64,000 nucleotides of DNA from Luteibacter sp. UNCMF331Sha3.1 (GTDB lineage Bacteria > Pseudomonadota > Gammaproteobacteria > Xanthomonadales > Rhodanobacteraceae): contig NZ_FOBU01000001.1 of NCBI RefSeq assembly GCF_900109915.1, positions 1,246,764 through 1,310,763 of the forward strand. The letters are read 5' to 3'. Below, in pieces: positions 37,301 to 46,027 of this stretch. Each line of letters starts with the position of its first letter. Position 1 is the first letter of the stretch. Below the pieces are notes generated by a model. The model did not search any database. It saw only the letters and a list, made by a program, of their open reading frames with translations, and was not told the DNA's origin. A program made the translations under genes and the position numbers.

Positions 37301-37499
37301 GCGGCGCGGCGACCGTGGACGCCATGGTGCTCGCGTCGGCACCGGATTGCTGGGCCTGCACGAAGATCGCCGGGAACTGGATGTTCGGCAGTGCCGACAC
37401 GCCGAGCAGCGAGTAACAGATGACGCCGACCACGAAGATGCCGATCGCCAGCAGCGACGTACCGATGGGGCGACGGATGAACGGGCCGGAGATATTCAT
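34377..37499 (-). CDS. mdtC: RND efflux pump subunit, MdtC/MuxC-like
   Basis: A 1040-residue inner-membrane resistance-nodulation-division transporter with 12 membrane helices. The start NISGPFIRRPIGTSLLAIGIF, porter-domain NPNDDPVIVLALTS and helix 4 with the proton-relay Asp pair in GFVVDDAIVVIENVIRH are present, as is GIVKKNAIMMIDFAL in the second half. MdtB and MdtC form a heterotrimer in E. coli. It is the third gene of an mdtABC-order operon; a hairpin with T-run lies between it and mdtB. Substrates (bile salts, novobiocin and others in relatives) are inferred. Confidence 0.92.
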   Translation of the reverse strand: MNISGPFIRRPIGTSLLAIGIFVVGVICYSLLGVSALPNIQFPAIFVQAQQSGADASTMASTVAAPLERHLGQVPGIESMRSNSSEGSTFVLMFFQNGVNIDAAARDVQTAINAAQPDLPPGLNNAPSYTKANPNDDPVIVLALTSDTVAPTDLYNIADSILAQRLRQQEGIATVDIAGSATPAIRVDVNLRALNSMGLSPDQLRNALTAANVTSPQGFLTDGQTTMAVTATDSLHKASEFADLIIGVKDGVPIRLSDIAKVYDGQQDAYQAAWFNGRPGILMYVYKKADANVIETTDRVKALIPVMQTWLPGGVKLHSFFDGTPTIRASLHEVQATLLISLCMVIMTMALFLRRLAPTVIAGLAVPMSLAGAFMVMYAFGYTLNNLTLLALVIAIGFVVDDAIVVIENVIRHMDEGIPRFEAALLGAREIGFTIVSITGSLIAVFVPLLLAPGIFGMFFKEFTVTLVAAIVVSAIVSLTLTPSLCAHFLTAHKDAKPESKLGRALERMHDRLLAVYRTALDWTLRHALLMALTPLILVGVTLFLFGMVKGGFFPPQDTGLIGARATSSSTVSFGEMKTRQARLTEMLLADPAVESVGSRLGTSRSGSSGFFNIELKTRAEGRDETTFQVLDRLSAKANKYPDLNLRLRPIQDLPTGGGGGNTQGGQYSVSLKGDDIRELQEWIPKLVDALKKNPMLRDVGSDIDAQGLRQNMVIDRDTASRLGVSIGDIDGALYNAFGQRAVSTIYSDINQYRVIVNALPQMAATPEALNQIYVRASSGAMVPMSAVTRQEPGLAPSQIVHEDQYTSMGVSFNLAPNVSMGEAMEIIQKTINGMRMPGDIRLDAGSDFGRFQQSQSDMPLLILAAIVTVYLLMGMLYESLIHPVTILSTLPAAGVGALAALVITDTELSVIAMIALVLLIGIVKKNAIMMIDFALVAQREHGLTYKEAIREACLVRFRPIMMTTMVAILAAAPLAIGLGDGSELRRPLGIAMIGGLVISQSLTLLSTPALYVIFACLSERWKARKARRKERRALAKASA

Positions 37500-37572
37500 C
37501 GAATGCGGGAGCTTTTCGGAGCGCGGCGACGCGGGGACGTATGGGGTCCTAACGCGCGAGCCGGAAAAAGGT

Positions 37573-37600
37573 TTCGCCGGGCGGTGTCCCGCCCGGCGAA
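37573..37600 (-). terminator. Intra-operon terminator between mdtB and mdtC
   Basis: A perfect 12-bp stem (TTCGCCGGGCGG / CCGCCCGGCGAA) with a 4-nt loop is followed on the minus strand by AACCTTTTT. It lies in the 136-nt gap after mdtB. It probably reduces mdtC transcription relative to mdtB, which is inference. Confidence 0.75.
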
Positions 37601-37635
37601 CAAGGGTGTCGCAAGCGTTGTGGAGCGGGGGTCCA

Positions 37636-40600
37636 TCAGGTCGTCTGGACGTCGCCGCCGTGCGCCAGGGCGCGTCGTCGCTTGCGCTCGGCCAGCCAGT
37701 CGGAGAACCGCTCCATGTACAGGTAGATCACCGGCGTGGTGTACAGCGTGACCAGCTGCGAGAGCAGCAGGCCGCCGACGATCGACACGCCGAGCGGCTT
37801 GCGCAGCTCCGAGCCGATGCCGTTGCCGAGCGCCAGCGGGAGGGCGCCGAGCAGCGCGGCGGCGGTGGTCATCATGATCGGGCGGAAGCGCAGCAGGCAG
37901 GCGCGGCGGATGGCGTCCGTGGCGTTCAGGCCGGTGCGCTTCGCCTCGATCGCGAAGTCGATCATCATGATCGCGTTTTTCTTCACGATACCGATCAGCA
38001 GCACGATACCCACGATGCCGTCGACCGAAAGGCTCATGCCGCACATCAGCAGCGCGAGCAGCGCGCCGACGCCAGCGGGCGGCAGCGTGGAGATGATCGT
38101 CAGCGGATGGATGTAGCTCTCGTAGAGCACGCCCAGCACGATGTAGATGACGATGATCGATGCGAGCAGCAGGAGCACCTCGTCGCCGACCGACGACGAG
38201 AACTCCGCGGCCTTGCCGATGAACTGCCCGCGCACCTGCGGCGGGAAGTTCATTTCCTTCTCCACCTCGTGGATCGCGTCCACCGCCGTCGACAGCGAGT
38301 AGCCCGGCGCGAGGTTGAACGAAATCGTCACCGCCGGCAGCTGCTGCAGATGGCTGACGACCAGCGGCGCGCTCGTGACCTCCGCGCTGGCGAGCGCGGC
38401 CAGCGGGATCGTGCCGCCACCGCCGACCTGGAAGCCGACGTTACCGGTGTTGCCGATACCGGACGGCGTGGCCGAATTGCTGGAGGTGAGCTGGCCGAAG
38501 CTGGTGGCGTTGGAGCCCGTGAGCGCGCCGTTGCCGTTGCCGCGCACCGTGAGCTTGTTCAGCAGATCGGTGCTCGTGCGGTATTCGGGCGACACCTCGA
38601 GCACGACGCGATACTGATTCAGCTGCGTGAAGATCGTGGAGATCTGGCGCTGGCCGTAGGCGTCGTAGAGCGTGTCGTCGATCGTCTGCACGGGCACGCC
38701 GAGACGGCTCGCGCTGTCGCGATCGATCGTCAGCTTCAGCGCGTTGCCCTTGTCGGCGAGGTTGCTGTCGACGTCGGCGAGCTCGGGCCGCTTGCGCAGC
38801 GCCGAGGTCATCTGCTGCGCGTAGCCCGCGAGTTCCGTCGCGTTCACGTCCGACATCGAGTACTGGTATTCGGTGGCCGAGACCTGGCTGTCGAGCGTCA
38901 CGTCCTGCACGGGCTTCAGATAGAGCGCGACACCCGCGATGCCGGAGACGGCTCTCTGCAGGCGTGGCACGACGTCATCCAGGCCGTCGCGGTCCTTGCG
39001 CTCTTTCAGCACCAGCGAAATCTGGCCCTGGTTGAGCGTGGGGTTGACCGAACCCGCACCGATGAAGGCCGCGACACCGGCCACGGCGGGATCCTTCGCC
39101 AGCGCGTCGGCGACGGCCTTGGTCCGCAGCTCCATCTGCGGGAAGGCCACGTTCTGGTCGGCCTGCACCACCGCGGTGATGAGGCCCGTGTCCTGCTCGG
39201 GCAGCAGGCCTTTCGGAATCACGATGTACAGCACCACGGTCAGCGCGACGCTGAGCGCGGCGACGAGCATGGTCAGGGGGCGATGGTCCAGCACCCAGTC
39301 GAGGCTGCGACCGTAGCCCTCGACGATGCGCGACCAGGTGGTGTGCTTGCCCGCGGCCGCCGCGTGCTCGTGCGCGTCTTCCGCGTCCGGCAGCTGGTCG
39401 GCCTTCAGCAGGTACGCGCACATCATCGGCGTGAGCGTCAGCGAGACGAGCATCGAGATCGCCACGGCGATCGTCAGCACCCAGGCGAACTCGTGGAACA
39501 GGCGGCCGGTGACGCCGGGCATCAGCAGCAGCGGAAGGAACACGGCGATCAGCGAGACGGTCAGCGACAGCACCGTGAAGCCGATTTCCTTCGCGCCGAC
39601 CTCGGCCGCCGTCTTGGCGTCCTGGCCTTGCTCGATGTAACGGACGATGTTTTCGATCATCACGATCGCGTCGTCCACCACGAAGCCGGTCGCCACGGCC
39701 AACGCCATCAGCGACAGGTTGTCGAGCGACATGCCCGCGAAGGCCATCACGCCGAAGGTGCCCATGAGCGACAGCGGCACCGCCACCGAAGGAATCACGG
39801 TGGCCCACAGGCGGCGCAGGAAGACGAAGATCACAGCGACGACGAGGCAGATCGTGAGAATCAGGGTGAACTGCACGTCCTCGACCGACGCGCGGATGGT
39901 GATCGTGCGATCCGAGAACACCTGAAGGTGCACGTCGGCCGGCAGCACCTTCTGCAGGTCCGGGATCGTCTGGCGGATCTGCTGCACCGTCTGCACGATG
40001 TTCGCGCCGGGCTGGCGGCGGATGTCGAGCAGCACGGCCGGCTTGCCGTTGGCCCATGCGGCCAGCTGGTCGTTCTCGACGCCGTCGATCACGTTGGCCA
40101 CGTCGGAAAGGCGCACGGGTGCGCCGTTCTTGTAGCTGATGATCGTGCCCTTGTACTCGGCGGCGTCGGCCAGCTGGTCGTTCGTGCCGATGCTGTAGGA
40201 CTGGGTCTTGCCGTTGAGGGTGCCCTTCGGCGCGTTGACGTTGGCCTGCGTGAGCGAGCTGCGCACGTCTTCCATCGTCAGGCCGAGGTTGGCCAGCTGC
40301 GCCGGGTTCACCTGGATGCGCACGGCGGGGCGCACGTTGCCGGCGATGGACACCAGGCCCACGCCCTGCACCTGCGAGAGCTTCTGCGAAAGGATCGAGT
40401 CGGCGTAGTTGTTGACGTCGCGCAGCGAGCGGCTGTCCGACGTGAGCATCAGCGTCATGATCGGCGCGTCGGCCGGATTCACGCGGTTGTACACCGGCGG
40501 ATACGGCAGGTTGTTCGGCAAGGTGCCGCGCGCCTGGTTGATCGCCGCCTGCACGTCCTGGGCCGCGATGTCGATGTCGCGGTCCATGTTGAACTGGAGA

Positions 40601-40875
40601 ATGATCGTCGACAGGCCCGCCGACGAGTCGGAACTCATCGAGGCCAGGCCCGAGATCTGCCCGAAGTTACGCTCGAGCGGCGTGGTGATCAGCGCGGCCA
40701 TCGTGGTCGCGCTGGCACCCGGATACTGCGTGGTGACCACCAGGCTCGGCGCATCGATCTCCGGCAGCGCCGACACGGGCAGCTGGCGGTAGCCGAGAAT
40801 GCCGAGCAGCAGCACCGCCACCATCAGCAGCGAGGTGGCGATCGGCCGGCGAATGAAGAGAGTCGAAAAACCCAC
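37636..40875 (-). CDS. mdtB: RND efflux pump subunit, MdtB/MuxB-like
   Basis: A 1079-residue RND transporter paralogous to the following gene. It starts with GTG (GFSTLFIRRPIATSLLMVAVLLLG) and has AGGA 9 nt upstream. The helix-4 motif is GFVVDDAIVMIENIVRY; GIVKKNAIMMIDFAIEAKR is also present. A Gly/Asn/Ser-rich insertion around residues 785-820 (NGNGALTGSNATSFGQ) lengthens one porter loop compared with the partner subunit. It is 69 nt after mdtA. No outer-membrane factor gene accompanies the operon, so a TolC-like protein elsewhere must be used. Confidence 0.92.
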   Translation of the reverse strand: MGFSTLFIRRPIATSLLMVAVLLLGILGYRQLPVSALPEIDAPSLVVTTQYPGASATTMAALITTPLERNFGQISGLASMSSDSSAGLSTIILQFNMDRDIDIAAQDVQAAINQARGTLPNNLPYPPVYNRVNPADAPIMTLMLTSDSRSLRDVNNYADSILSQKLSQVQGVGLVSIAGNVRPAVRIQVNPAQLANLGLTMEDVRSSLTQANVNAPKGTLNGKTQSYSIGTNDQLADAAEYKGTIISYKNGAPVRLSDVANVIDGVENDQLAAWANGKPAVLLDIRRQPGANIVQTVQQIRQTIPDLQKVLPADVHLQVFSDRTITIRASVEDVQFTLILTICLVVAVIFVFLRRLWATVIPSVAVPLSLMGTFGVMAFAGMSLDNLSLMALAVATGFVVDDAIVMIENIVRYIEQGQDAKTAAEVGAKEIGFTVLSLTVSLIAVFLPLLLMPGVTGRLFHEFAWVLTIAVAISMLVSLTLTPMMCAYLLKADQLPDAEDAHEHAAAAGKHTTWSRIVEGYGRSLDWVLDHRPLTMLVAALSVALTVVLYIVIPKGLLPEQDTGLITAVVQADQNVAFPQMELRTKAVADALAKDPAVAGVAAFIGAGSVNPTLNQGQISLVLKERKDRDGLDDVVPRLQRAVSGIAGVALYLKPVQDVTLDSQVSATEYQYSMSDVNATELAGYAQQMTSALRKRPELADVDSNLADKGNALKLTIDRDSASRLGVPVQTIDDTLYDAYGQRQISTIFTQLNQYRVVLEVSPEYRTSTDLLNKLTVRGNGNGALTGSNATSFGQLTSSNSATPSGIGNTGNVGFQVGGGGTIPLAALASAEVTSAPLVVSHLQQLPAVTISFNLAPGYSLSTAVDAIHEVEKEMNFPPQVRGQFIGKAAEFSSSVGDEVLLLLASIIVIYIVLGVLYESYIHPLTIISTLPPAGVGALLALLMCGMSLSVDGIVGIVLLIGIVKKNAIMMIDFAIEAKRTGLNATDAIRRACLLRFRPIMMTTAAALLGALPLALGNGIGSELRKPLGVSIVGGLLLSQLVTLYTTPVIYLYMERFSDWLAERKRRRALAHGGDVQTT

Positions 40876-40944
40876 TGTCTAGTCCTGGTGTCTGGACCTT
40901 GCGGTCCGTGGGCGGCGCGTCCGTCGTGGGCGCGCCGCGCGCTG

Positions 40945-42192
40945 TCAGCCGCGGCGTCCGCCCTGGCGACCCTGGCCCTTCTTGGCCTTCTGCAGTTCTT
41001 CCGCCGTCGGCGCGGCAGGTACCTGCCCCGGCGCCAGCGGCTGCACCTTCGAACCCGGCTTCAGGCGGAACTGGCCCTCCGTGACCACCTTCTCGCCCAG
41101 CTTCAGGCCCTTGCCGATCATGACGTGGCTGTCGCCGACTTCACTGGCCGTCTCGACCGGCTGCATCTTGACCGTGTTGTCGCCCTGCACGAGGTAGACG
41201 TAGTCGCCGTCGGGACCGCGCTGCACGGCCTGCGCCGGCACGACGAGGCCGCCCTTCACCGTGCGCACCTGCAGGCGCGCGTTCACGAACTGACCCGGCC
41301 AGAGCTCGGTATTCGCGTTCTCGAACACCGCGCGCAGGCGGAAGGTGCCCGTGGTGGTATCGATGGTGTTGTCGATGACTTCCAGCTTGCCGGTGGCCAC
41401 CACGTGCGAATCGATGCGGTCGAGCGCGGCTACGGTCAGCGGCGCGCCGGCATCTTCGCGAATGGACGTCCGCACCAGATCGAGGTTCTTCTCGGGCAGG
41501 TTGAACGACACGTAGATCGGGTGGACCTCGGTGAGCGTCACGATCGAATCCGTCGTCGAGACGATGTTGCCGACGTCGACCGCGCGGATGCCCGCGAGGC
41601 CATCGATCGGCGCGATGACCTTGGTGAAGCCCAGCTGCACCTGCGAGGCCCGGATCGAGGCCTGATCGGCGACGACCGTCGCGGCCGCCTGGTCGAGCGT
41701 GTTCTTCAGGTTGTCGAGGTCCTGCTTGGACACGTACTGCTGGCCGCCCTTGCTGACGAGGTTCTGCGAACGCTCGAGGTTGTTCCGGGCGGTGGCGGCG
41801 GCCGCCTGGTCCTGGCGAAGCTTCGCCTGGGCCTGGTCGTACTGCGACTGGATGGTGCGCGGATCGATCTCGGCGATCACCTCGCCGGCCTTCACTTCCT
41901 CGCCTTCCTGGAAGTTCAGCTTCATCAGCTGGCCGCCGACCTGCGGACGGACGACGACCGAATTGCGGGCCTGGGCGGTGCCCGTCGCGGTGAGGTACAC
42001 CGGAACGTCCTGCGCGCTGACGGGCACGACGGTCACCGGCACCGGCGGCTGATCGGCCCCCTGGCCTTCACCGTTCCCCTTGCCTCCCTGCGCGTTCGCG
42101 TCGCCGTGGGAAGTCAGGCGAGGAACGACGAAAATGCCCGCGATCACCAGAACCACGATGACGGCCAGCGCGATCTTCCAAAAACGCGACAT
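40945..42192 (-). CDS. mdtA: Membrane fusion protein of the RND pump, MdtA/MuxA-like
   Basis: A 415-residue periplasmic adaptor. An N-terminal membrane anchor (IALAVIVVLVIAGIFVV) is followed by the lipoyl/barrel-sandwich half ATGTAQARNSVVVRPQVGGQLMKLNFQEGEEVKAGEVIAEID, a helical hairpin, a second lipoyl half and a beta-barrel (VRTVKGGLVVPAQAVQRGPDGDYVYLV). The tail is Lys/Arg/Gly-rich. GGGAG lies 8 nt before the ATG. First gene of the efflux operon. Confidence 0.93.
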   Translation of the reverse strand: MSRFWKIALAVIVVLVIAGIFVVPRLTSHGDANAQGGKGNGEGQGADQPPVPVTVVPVSAQDVPVYLTATGTAQARNSVVVRPQVGGQLMKLNFQEGEEVKAGEVIAEIDPRTIQSQYDQAQAKLRQDQAAAATARNNLERSQNLVSKGGQQYVSKQDLDNLKNTLDQAAATVVADQASIRASQVQLGFTKVIAPIDGLAGIRAVDVGNIVSTTDSIVTLTEVHPIYVSFNLPEKNLDLVRTSIREDAGAPLTVAALDRIDSHVVATGKLEVIDNTIDTTTGTFRLRAVFENANTELWPGQFVNARLQVRTVKGGLVVPAQAVQRGPDGDYVYLVQGDNTVKMQPVETASEVGDSHVMIGKGLKLGEKVVTEGQFRLKPGSKVQPLAPGQVPAAPTAEELQKAKKGQGRQGGRRG

Positions 42193-42514
42193 GTAAAGCT
42201 CCCAGATGAATAACCGGACGGGGTACCCGTTCCGACCGCAGCGGCCTGCGCCACCGGGGGTTATACCCCCAATCGATGAAGATTCGACGGCGCCAATATA
42301 GGTTTAGGGGAACGGCATTGAACAATGCCGGTTGACAGGGGTACAGCATGACTGACGACATGTACTCCCGCCGTGCCGGGCGAACCGCATCGTACCCCTG
42401 ACTCGGGCGGCGCTTCCGCTATACTCGGGAAGTTCGACGCCGCGAAGCGGCCTGAAGGCACGCTGGATCCCCGGGGAGGGGGGCCGGCACACCCAAAATC
42501 AGTGGAGTCAATGC
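42193..42514. promoter_or_regulatory. Divergent promoter region between mdtA and cytochrome c5
   Basis: These 322 bp hold no gene. For the plus-strand cytochrome gene a good sigma-70-type promoter is visible: CTGACT at 42398-42403, 16-bp spacer, TATACT at 42420-42425. Two small palindromes lie nearer mdtA, GGGGGT-TAT-ACCCCC (about 42256-42270) and GGCATTG-AA-CAATGCC (about 42314-42329), and could be operators for the efflux operon. No regulator gene is adjacent. Confidence 0.5.
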
Positions 42515-43048
42515 GTGAGCGGTTCTCCGAGCAAGTCCGACCAGAACTTCATGCGTCAGTTCTCGTGGCTGACCGCCGGCCTCAGTGTCCTGGCTATCTT
42601 CCTGATGGTCATCGCCTACGCCATCTACAGCAACATCCCGAAGGAAGAAGACCCGGCGGTCGCCAGGCGCACCGAGGCGCGGATCGCTCCCGTCGGCGCC
42701 GTATACGCGGGCGACACCGGCCGTGCGGCCATGCTCGCCGCGCAGGAAGCGGCCGCCAAGGCCGCCGCCGCGCAGGTCGCCTACGGCGGCAGCACGGATG
42801 GCAAGACCATCTACGACAACCTCTGCCACAGCTGCCACACGGCCGGCGTGGCCGGGGCGCCGAAGCTGGGCGACAAGGGCGCCTGGACGTCCCGCATCGC
42901 CGCCGGCCTCGCGACGCTGACCAAGCACGCCATCGAGGGCTACACCGGCCCGGACGGCAATCACATGCCGGCGAAGGGCGGCAACCCGTCGCTCACCGAC
43001 GAGCAGGTGACCAACACGGTCAAGTGGATGGTCGAGCAGGCGAAGTAA
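42515..43048 (+). CDS. Membrane-anchored cytochrome c5 family protein
   Basis: A 177-residue protein starting with GTG, with GGAG nearby. One N-terminal membrane helix (LTAGLSVLAIFLMVIAYAIY) precedes an Ala-rich linker and a class I c-type cytochrome domain. The domain has heme site CHSCH (about residues 105-109), C5-like APKLGDKGAWTSR and the axial Met in NHMPAKGGNPSLTD. It should carry electrons on the periplasmic side of the inner membrane. The 3' end overlaps the convergent acpH gene by 29 nt. Confidence 0.9.
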   Translation: MSGSPSKSDQNFMRQFSWLTAGLSVLAIFLMVIAYAIYSNIPKEEDPAVARRTEARIAPVGAVYAGDTGRAAMLAAQEAAAKAAAAQVAYGGSTDGKTIYDNLCHSCHTAGVAGAPKLGDKGAWTSRIAAGLATLTKHAIEGYTGPDGNHMPAKGGNPSLTDEQVTNTVKWMVEQAK

Positions 43049-43637
43049 GCGTAGGCCTCGTCGCGATCCAGTCCGCGGCGAAGGCGCGCAGCTCGGGAAA
43101 GAATGCCGCGAACGTCCCACGCAGCGCGTCGGCGTCCGCGATGAGCACCGCCAACCCCTCGGCCACGGGGTTGGCGCGCGACAGGCGGCGCGATATGCCC
43201 GCGAAGGCCCCTTCGATCCGGTCGAGGTGCGCGTAACGCGCCGGCAGGTCGTGCATGTCCATGTAGGCGAGGAAGCGCTTCAGCCCGTCGGGCAGGATGG
43301 CGTCGGCCGCATGGAGTTCGGCACGGACGTTATCGGAGAACGACGCCAGCGGTTCGTCGCTCCAGGTCGCGAAGTCGTTGGCCAGCAGATGGTCGAACCA
43401 GACGTCGAGCAGGATCCCCGCGTAGCGGCGGAACGGTGGCTGCATGCGTTCCCGGGCCGCGCGCACCGCGGGGTGGCTGTCCGTGAACCCGTCGATCGCC
43501 CGGTGCAGGTAGATGCCCTCGCGTACCCGCGCCGGCAGCGCGAGGTCGGGCGTGCCGTGGACGAAGTCGCCCATGACCCCGCCGAGCCGAAGGGCCGGGT
43601 CGTCGCCCGCCAGCAGGGCGTGCGCCAGCACGTTCAC
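43020..43637 (-). CDS. acpH: Acyl carrier protein phosphodiesterase
   Basis: A 205-residue HD-like all-alpha protein of the ACP phosphodiesterase (former DUF479) family, removing 4'-phosphopantetheine from holo-ACP. The start MNVLAHALLAG and the segments GGVMGDFVHG, GIYLHRAIDGFTDSHP and ILLDVWFDHLLA carry the expected metal-binding His and Asp residues. Convergent overlap with the cytochrome gene; divergent from the alpha/beta hydrolase with about 48 nt between starts. Confidence 0.9.
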   Translation of the reverse strand: MNVLAHALLAGDDPALRLGGVMGDFVHGTPDLALPARVREGIYLHRAIDGFTDSHPAVRAARERMQPPFRRYAGILLDVWFDHLLANDFATWSDEPLASFSDNVRAELHAADAILPDGLKRFLAYMDMHDLPARYAHLDRIEGAFAGISRRLSRANPVAEGLAVLIADADALRGTFAAFFPELRAFAADWIATRPTLTSPARPST

Positions 43638-43685
43638 GGGGTGGCCTGGCCGCGAGGACGGCGGTCAGCGGTTATCATGGCGGGC

Positions 43686-44384
43686 ATGAGCGATCTTCTA
43701 CCGACAGCGCCGGATCGTTTTCCGGCCGAAACCATGAGCTTCGCGCTCGCGGGGCCCGCAGGCAAGCTGGAATGCGAGGCGAAGGCCGCGGCCGCCGATG
43801 TCGCGCGCGACGTGGTGGCCGTCATCTGCCATCCGCTGTCCACGGACGGCGGCAGCATGCATAACAAGGTGGTGACGATGGTCGAGCGCTCGTTGCGCGA
43901 GTCCGGCGTCGATACCGTCGTCTTCAATTTCCGCAGCGTGGGTCGCTCGGAAGGCGCCTTCGACCACGGCCACGGCGAAAGCGACGATCTCGCCGCCGTC
44001 GTGGCCTGGGCACGAAAGGTGCGTCCGGGCGCCGAACTGTGGCTGGCCGGATTCTCGTTCGGCAGTTACGTCACGATCCGCAACGCCGTCCGCCTCGATG
44101 CGCGTGCCCTGATCAGCATCGCGCCGCCGGCCGCCGGGCGTGGCTGGGATTTCGCACCGCTCGAGCTGCCCGCCATTCCCTGGCTGGTCGTGATGGGCGA
44201 CGCCGACGAGATCGTCGATCCGCAGGCCGTGTACGACTGGGTCGAGAGCATTCCGGAAGACCGTCGGCCGCAGCTCGTGACGATGGAAGACACCAGTCAC
44301 TTCTTCCACCGTCGCCTCATGGACCTGCGTGGCGCCATCAAGCACGCGGTGAAGGACTGGCTCCCGGAGCCGCGCCAGGCATGA
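43686..44384 (+). CDS. Alpha/beta hydrolase (dienelactone-hydrolase-like, YsgA/YfhR type unclear)
   Basis: A 232-residue hydrolase. The nucleophile elbow is AGFSFGSYV (Ser); the other triad members are probably the Asp in MGDADEIVD and the His in EDTSHFFHRR. CHPLSTDGGSMHNKVV near residue 55 is typical of a subfamily of small uncharacterised bacterial hydrolases. The stop overlaps the zapE start (ATGA), implying coupling. An ATG 9 nt upstream is an alternative start. Confidence 0.88.
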   Translation: MSDLLPTAPDRFPAETMSFALAGPAGKLECEAKAAAADVARDVVAVICHPLSTDGGSMHNKVVTMVERSLRESGVDTVVFNFRSVGRSEGAFDHGHGESDDLAAVVAWARKVRPGAELWLAGFSFGSYVTIRNAVRLDARALISIAPPAAGRGWDFAPLELPAIPWLVVMGDADEIVDPQAVYDWVESIPEDRRPQLVTMEDTSHFFHRRLMDLRGAIKHAVKDWLPEPRQA

Positions 44385-45496
44385 ACTGCACGGCATCGAC
44401 GCCCGGCGAGCGCTACCGGGACGGGATCGCGGGCCACCGCTGGGAATCCGATCCCGCGCAGCTGCCCGTGATCGCCGAGTTCGACCGGCTGCACGCGGCG
44501 CTCTGCGCGCCGGATCCCGCCGCCGGCGCGGGCCTGTTCGGTCGCCTGCGCAGCATGCTGGGCAACGAACCGCGCAAGGCCGTGCCCGGACTCTACCTCT
44601 GGGGTAGCGTGGGCCGCGGCAAGACGTTCCTGATGGACCTCTTCGTCTCCAGCCTCGCGCCGGGACTCGCACTGCGCCGCCATTTCCATCGCTTCATGCT
44701 CGAAGTGCACGGCATGCTGCGCGAACTGGGCGAGCGCCAGAATCCGCTCGACGAAGTCGCCGAGCGCCTCGCCGCGAAGCACCGCGTGTTGTGCCTCGAC
44801 GAATTCCTCGTCTCCGACATCGGCGACGCGATGATCCTCGCCGGCCTGCTCGACGGCCTGTTCGCGCGCGGGGTCACGCTCGTAACCACGTCGAACACCC
44901 CGCCGAAGGGTCTGTACAAGGATGGCCTGCAACGCGCGCGCTTCCTGCCCGCCATCGCCGCCATCGAGACGCACTGCGTCGTTCACGAGATGGTATCGCC
45001 GCACGACTGGCGCCTCCGGGCGCTGAGTCAGGCGTCCGTGTACCTCGTGCCGCCGGGCGCCGAGGCGGAGCGTTCGCTCGCGCGCATCTTCGCCGGCCAG
45101 GCCGAGGGCGACATCGAGAACGGCGGCGACATCACGCTGAACGGCCGTCCGGTGCCCGTGCGCAAACGCGCCGATCGCATCCTCTGGTTCGATTTCGGAG
45201 CGTTGTGCGAGGGCCCGCGCGCCGTCGCCGACTACATCGAACTCGCCAGGACCTACCCCGCGGTGATCGTGTCCAACGTCCCGCAGTTCACCGTCTACAC
45301 CGAGAACGAGGCGAAGCGCTTCGTCCTCATGGTCGACGAGTTCTACGACCGTCACGTCAAACTGATCCTGTCCGCCGCCGCGCCGATCACGGAGTTGTAC
45401 GATGGTGCGAAGCTGCGCGCCGAGTTCGGACGCACCGAATCGCGCCTGATCGAAATGCAGAGCGAGGACTACCTTGGCCGTGACCATAAACCCTGA
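44381..45496 (+). CDS. zapE: Cell division ATPase ZapE (AFG1-like)
   Basis: A 371-residue P-loop ATPase. Walker A is WGSVGRGKTFLMDLF (75-82 core), with HRFMLEVHGML, Walker B VLCLDEFLVSDIGDA, sensor TSNTPPKGLYKDGLQRARFLPAI and the C-terminal NVPQFTVYTENEAKRFVLMVDEFYD. In E. coli ZapE acts at the constricting Z-ring under stress. The start overlaps the hydrolase stop by 4 nt. A hairpin follows 9 nt after the stop. Confidence 0.94.
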   Translation: MNCTASTPGERYRDGIAGHRWESDPAQLPVIAEFDRLHAALCAPDPAAGAGLFGRLRSMLGNEPRKAVPGLYLWGSVGRGKTFLMDLFVSSLAPGLALRRHFHRFMLEVHGMLRELGERQNPLDEVAERLAAKHRVLCLDEFLVSDIGDAMILAGLLDGLFARGVTLVTTSNTPPKGLYKDGLQRARFLPAIAAIETHCVVHEMVSPHDWRLRALSQASVYLVPPGAEAERSLARIFAGQAEGDIENGGDITLNGRPVPVRKRADRILWFDFGALCEGPRAVADYIELARTYPAVIVSNVPQFTVYTENEAKRFVLMVDEFYDRHVKLILSAAAPITELYDGAKLRAEFGRTESRLIEMQSEDYLGRDHKP

Positions 45497-45504
45497 CACG
45501 GCAC

Positions 45505-45532
45505 GGACGGAACCGGCTGGCCGGCTCCGTCC
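45505..45532 (+). terminator. Hairpin after zapE
   Basis: GGACGGA-CCGG / CCGG-TCCGTCC form a stem with one bulged position on each side and a 4-nt loop. There is no T-run, so it is a weak terminator or mRNA-stabilising element. Confidence 0.35.
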
Positions 45533-45586
45533 GCGGTCGTCCATGCTTGACGGGCGGGTCACCCGCGCCATCTGACGAGGTACGCC

Positions 45587-46027
45587 ATGGAACATTGCGA
45601 GCTGGTTCCCGGTCGCGGCATTCGCCGCGGCGACACCGACATCTTCTTCGGCATGCCGCGGAAGAAGATCCGCGACGCGCTGGGCTGGAAGGCCCCGGGC
45701 GAGAACATCTGGGACGACGAAGACGAATACACCGACGAGGCCGGCAACGAGTGGCTGCGTCTGCGCTTCCTCGACGACAAGCTCTGCGACGTCGAAGTGC
45801 TGCACGCACGTCTCAGCCACGAAGGCATCGAGCTGCGCGACACCACCATGCCCGCGCTGCGCGCCGCGCTGAAGCAGGGCGGCATGGCGCTGGAAAAAAC
45901 CGAGTGGCTGTCCGAAGGACACGACTGCGTCGACCTGCAGATCGTCGTCGCGTCGAAGGACGACACCGGCGACGTCGGCGAGGAAATCGAGTGGGTCATC
46001 ACCAGCTGCGACTTCCACGTCGAATGA
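45587..46027 (+). CDS. Conserved-looking hypothetical protein, unknown function
   Basis: A 146-residue acidic cytoplasmic protein: MEHCELVPGRGIRRGDTD, FFGMPRKKIRDALGW, then ENIWDDEDEYTDEAGNEWLRLRF. The alternation of beta strands and helices ends in [15 protein letters not shown]. No signal peptide or membrane segment, and no family recognised. The stop overlaps the start of the amidase gene (ATGA), so the two are probably co-translated, though the amidase is exported and this protein is not. Confidence 0.7.
   Translation: MEHCELVPGRGIRRGDTDIFFGMPRKKIRDALGWKAPGENIWDDEDEYTDEAGNEWLRLRFLDDKLCDVEVLHARLSHEGIELRDTTMPALRAALKQGGMALEKTEWLSEGHDCVDLQIVVASKDDTGDVGEEIEWVITSCDFHVE

Noticed and set aside
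37420..42213. A 1597-codon open frame on the plus strand opposite mdtA, mdtB and mdtC
   Set aside because: It is antisense to three well-supported efflux genes, is His/Arg/Asp-rich without any domain, and results from high-GC codon bias.
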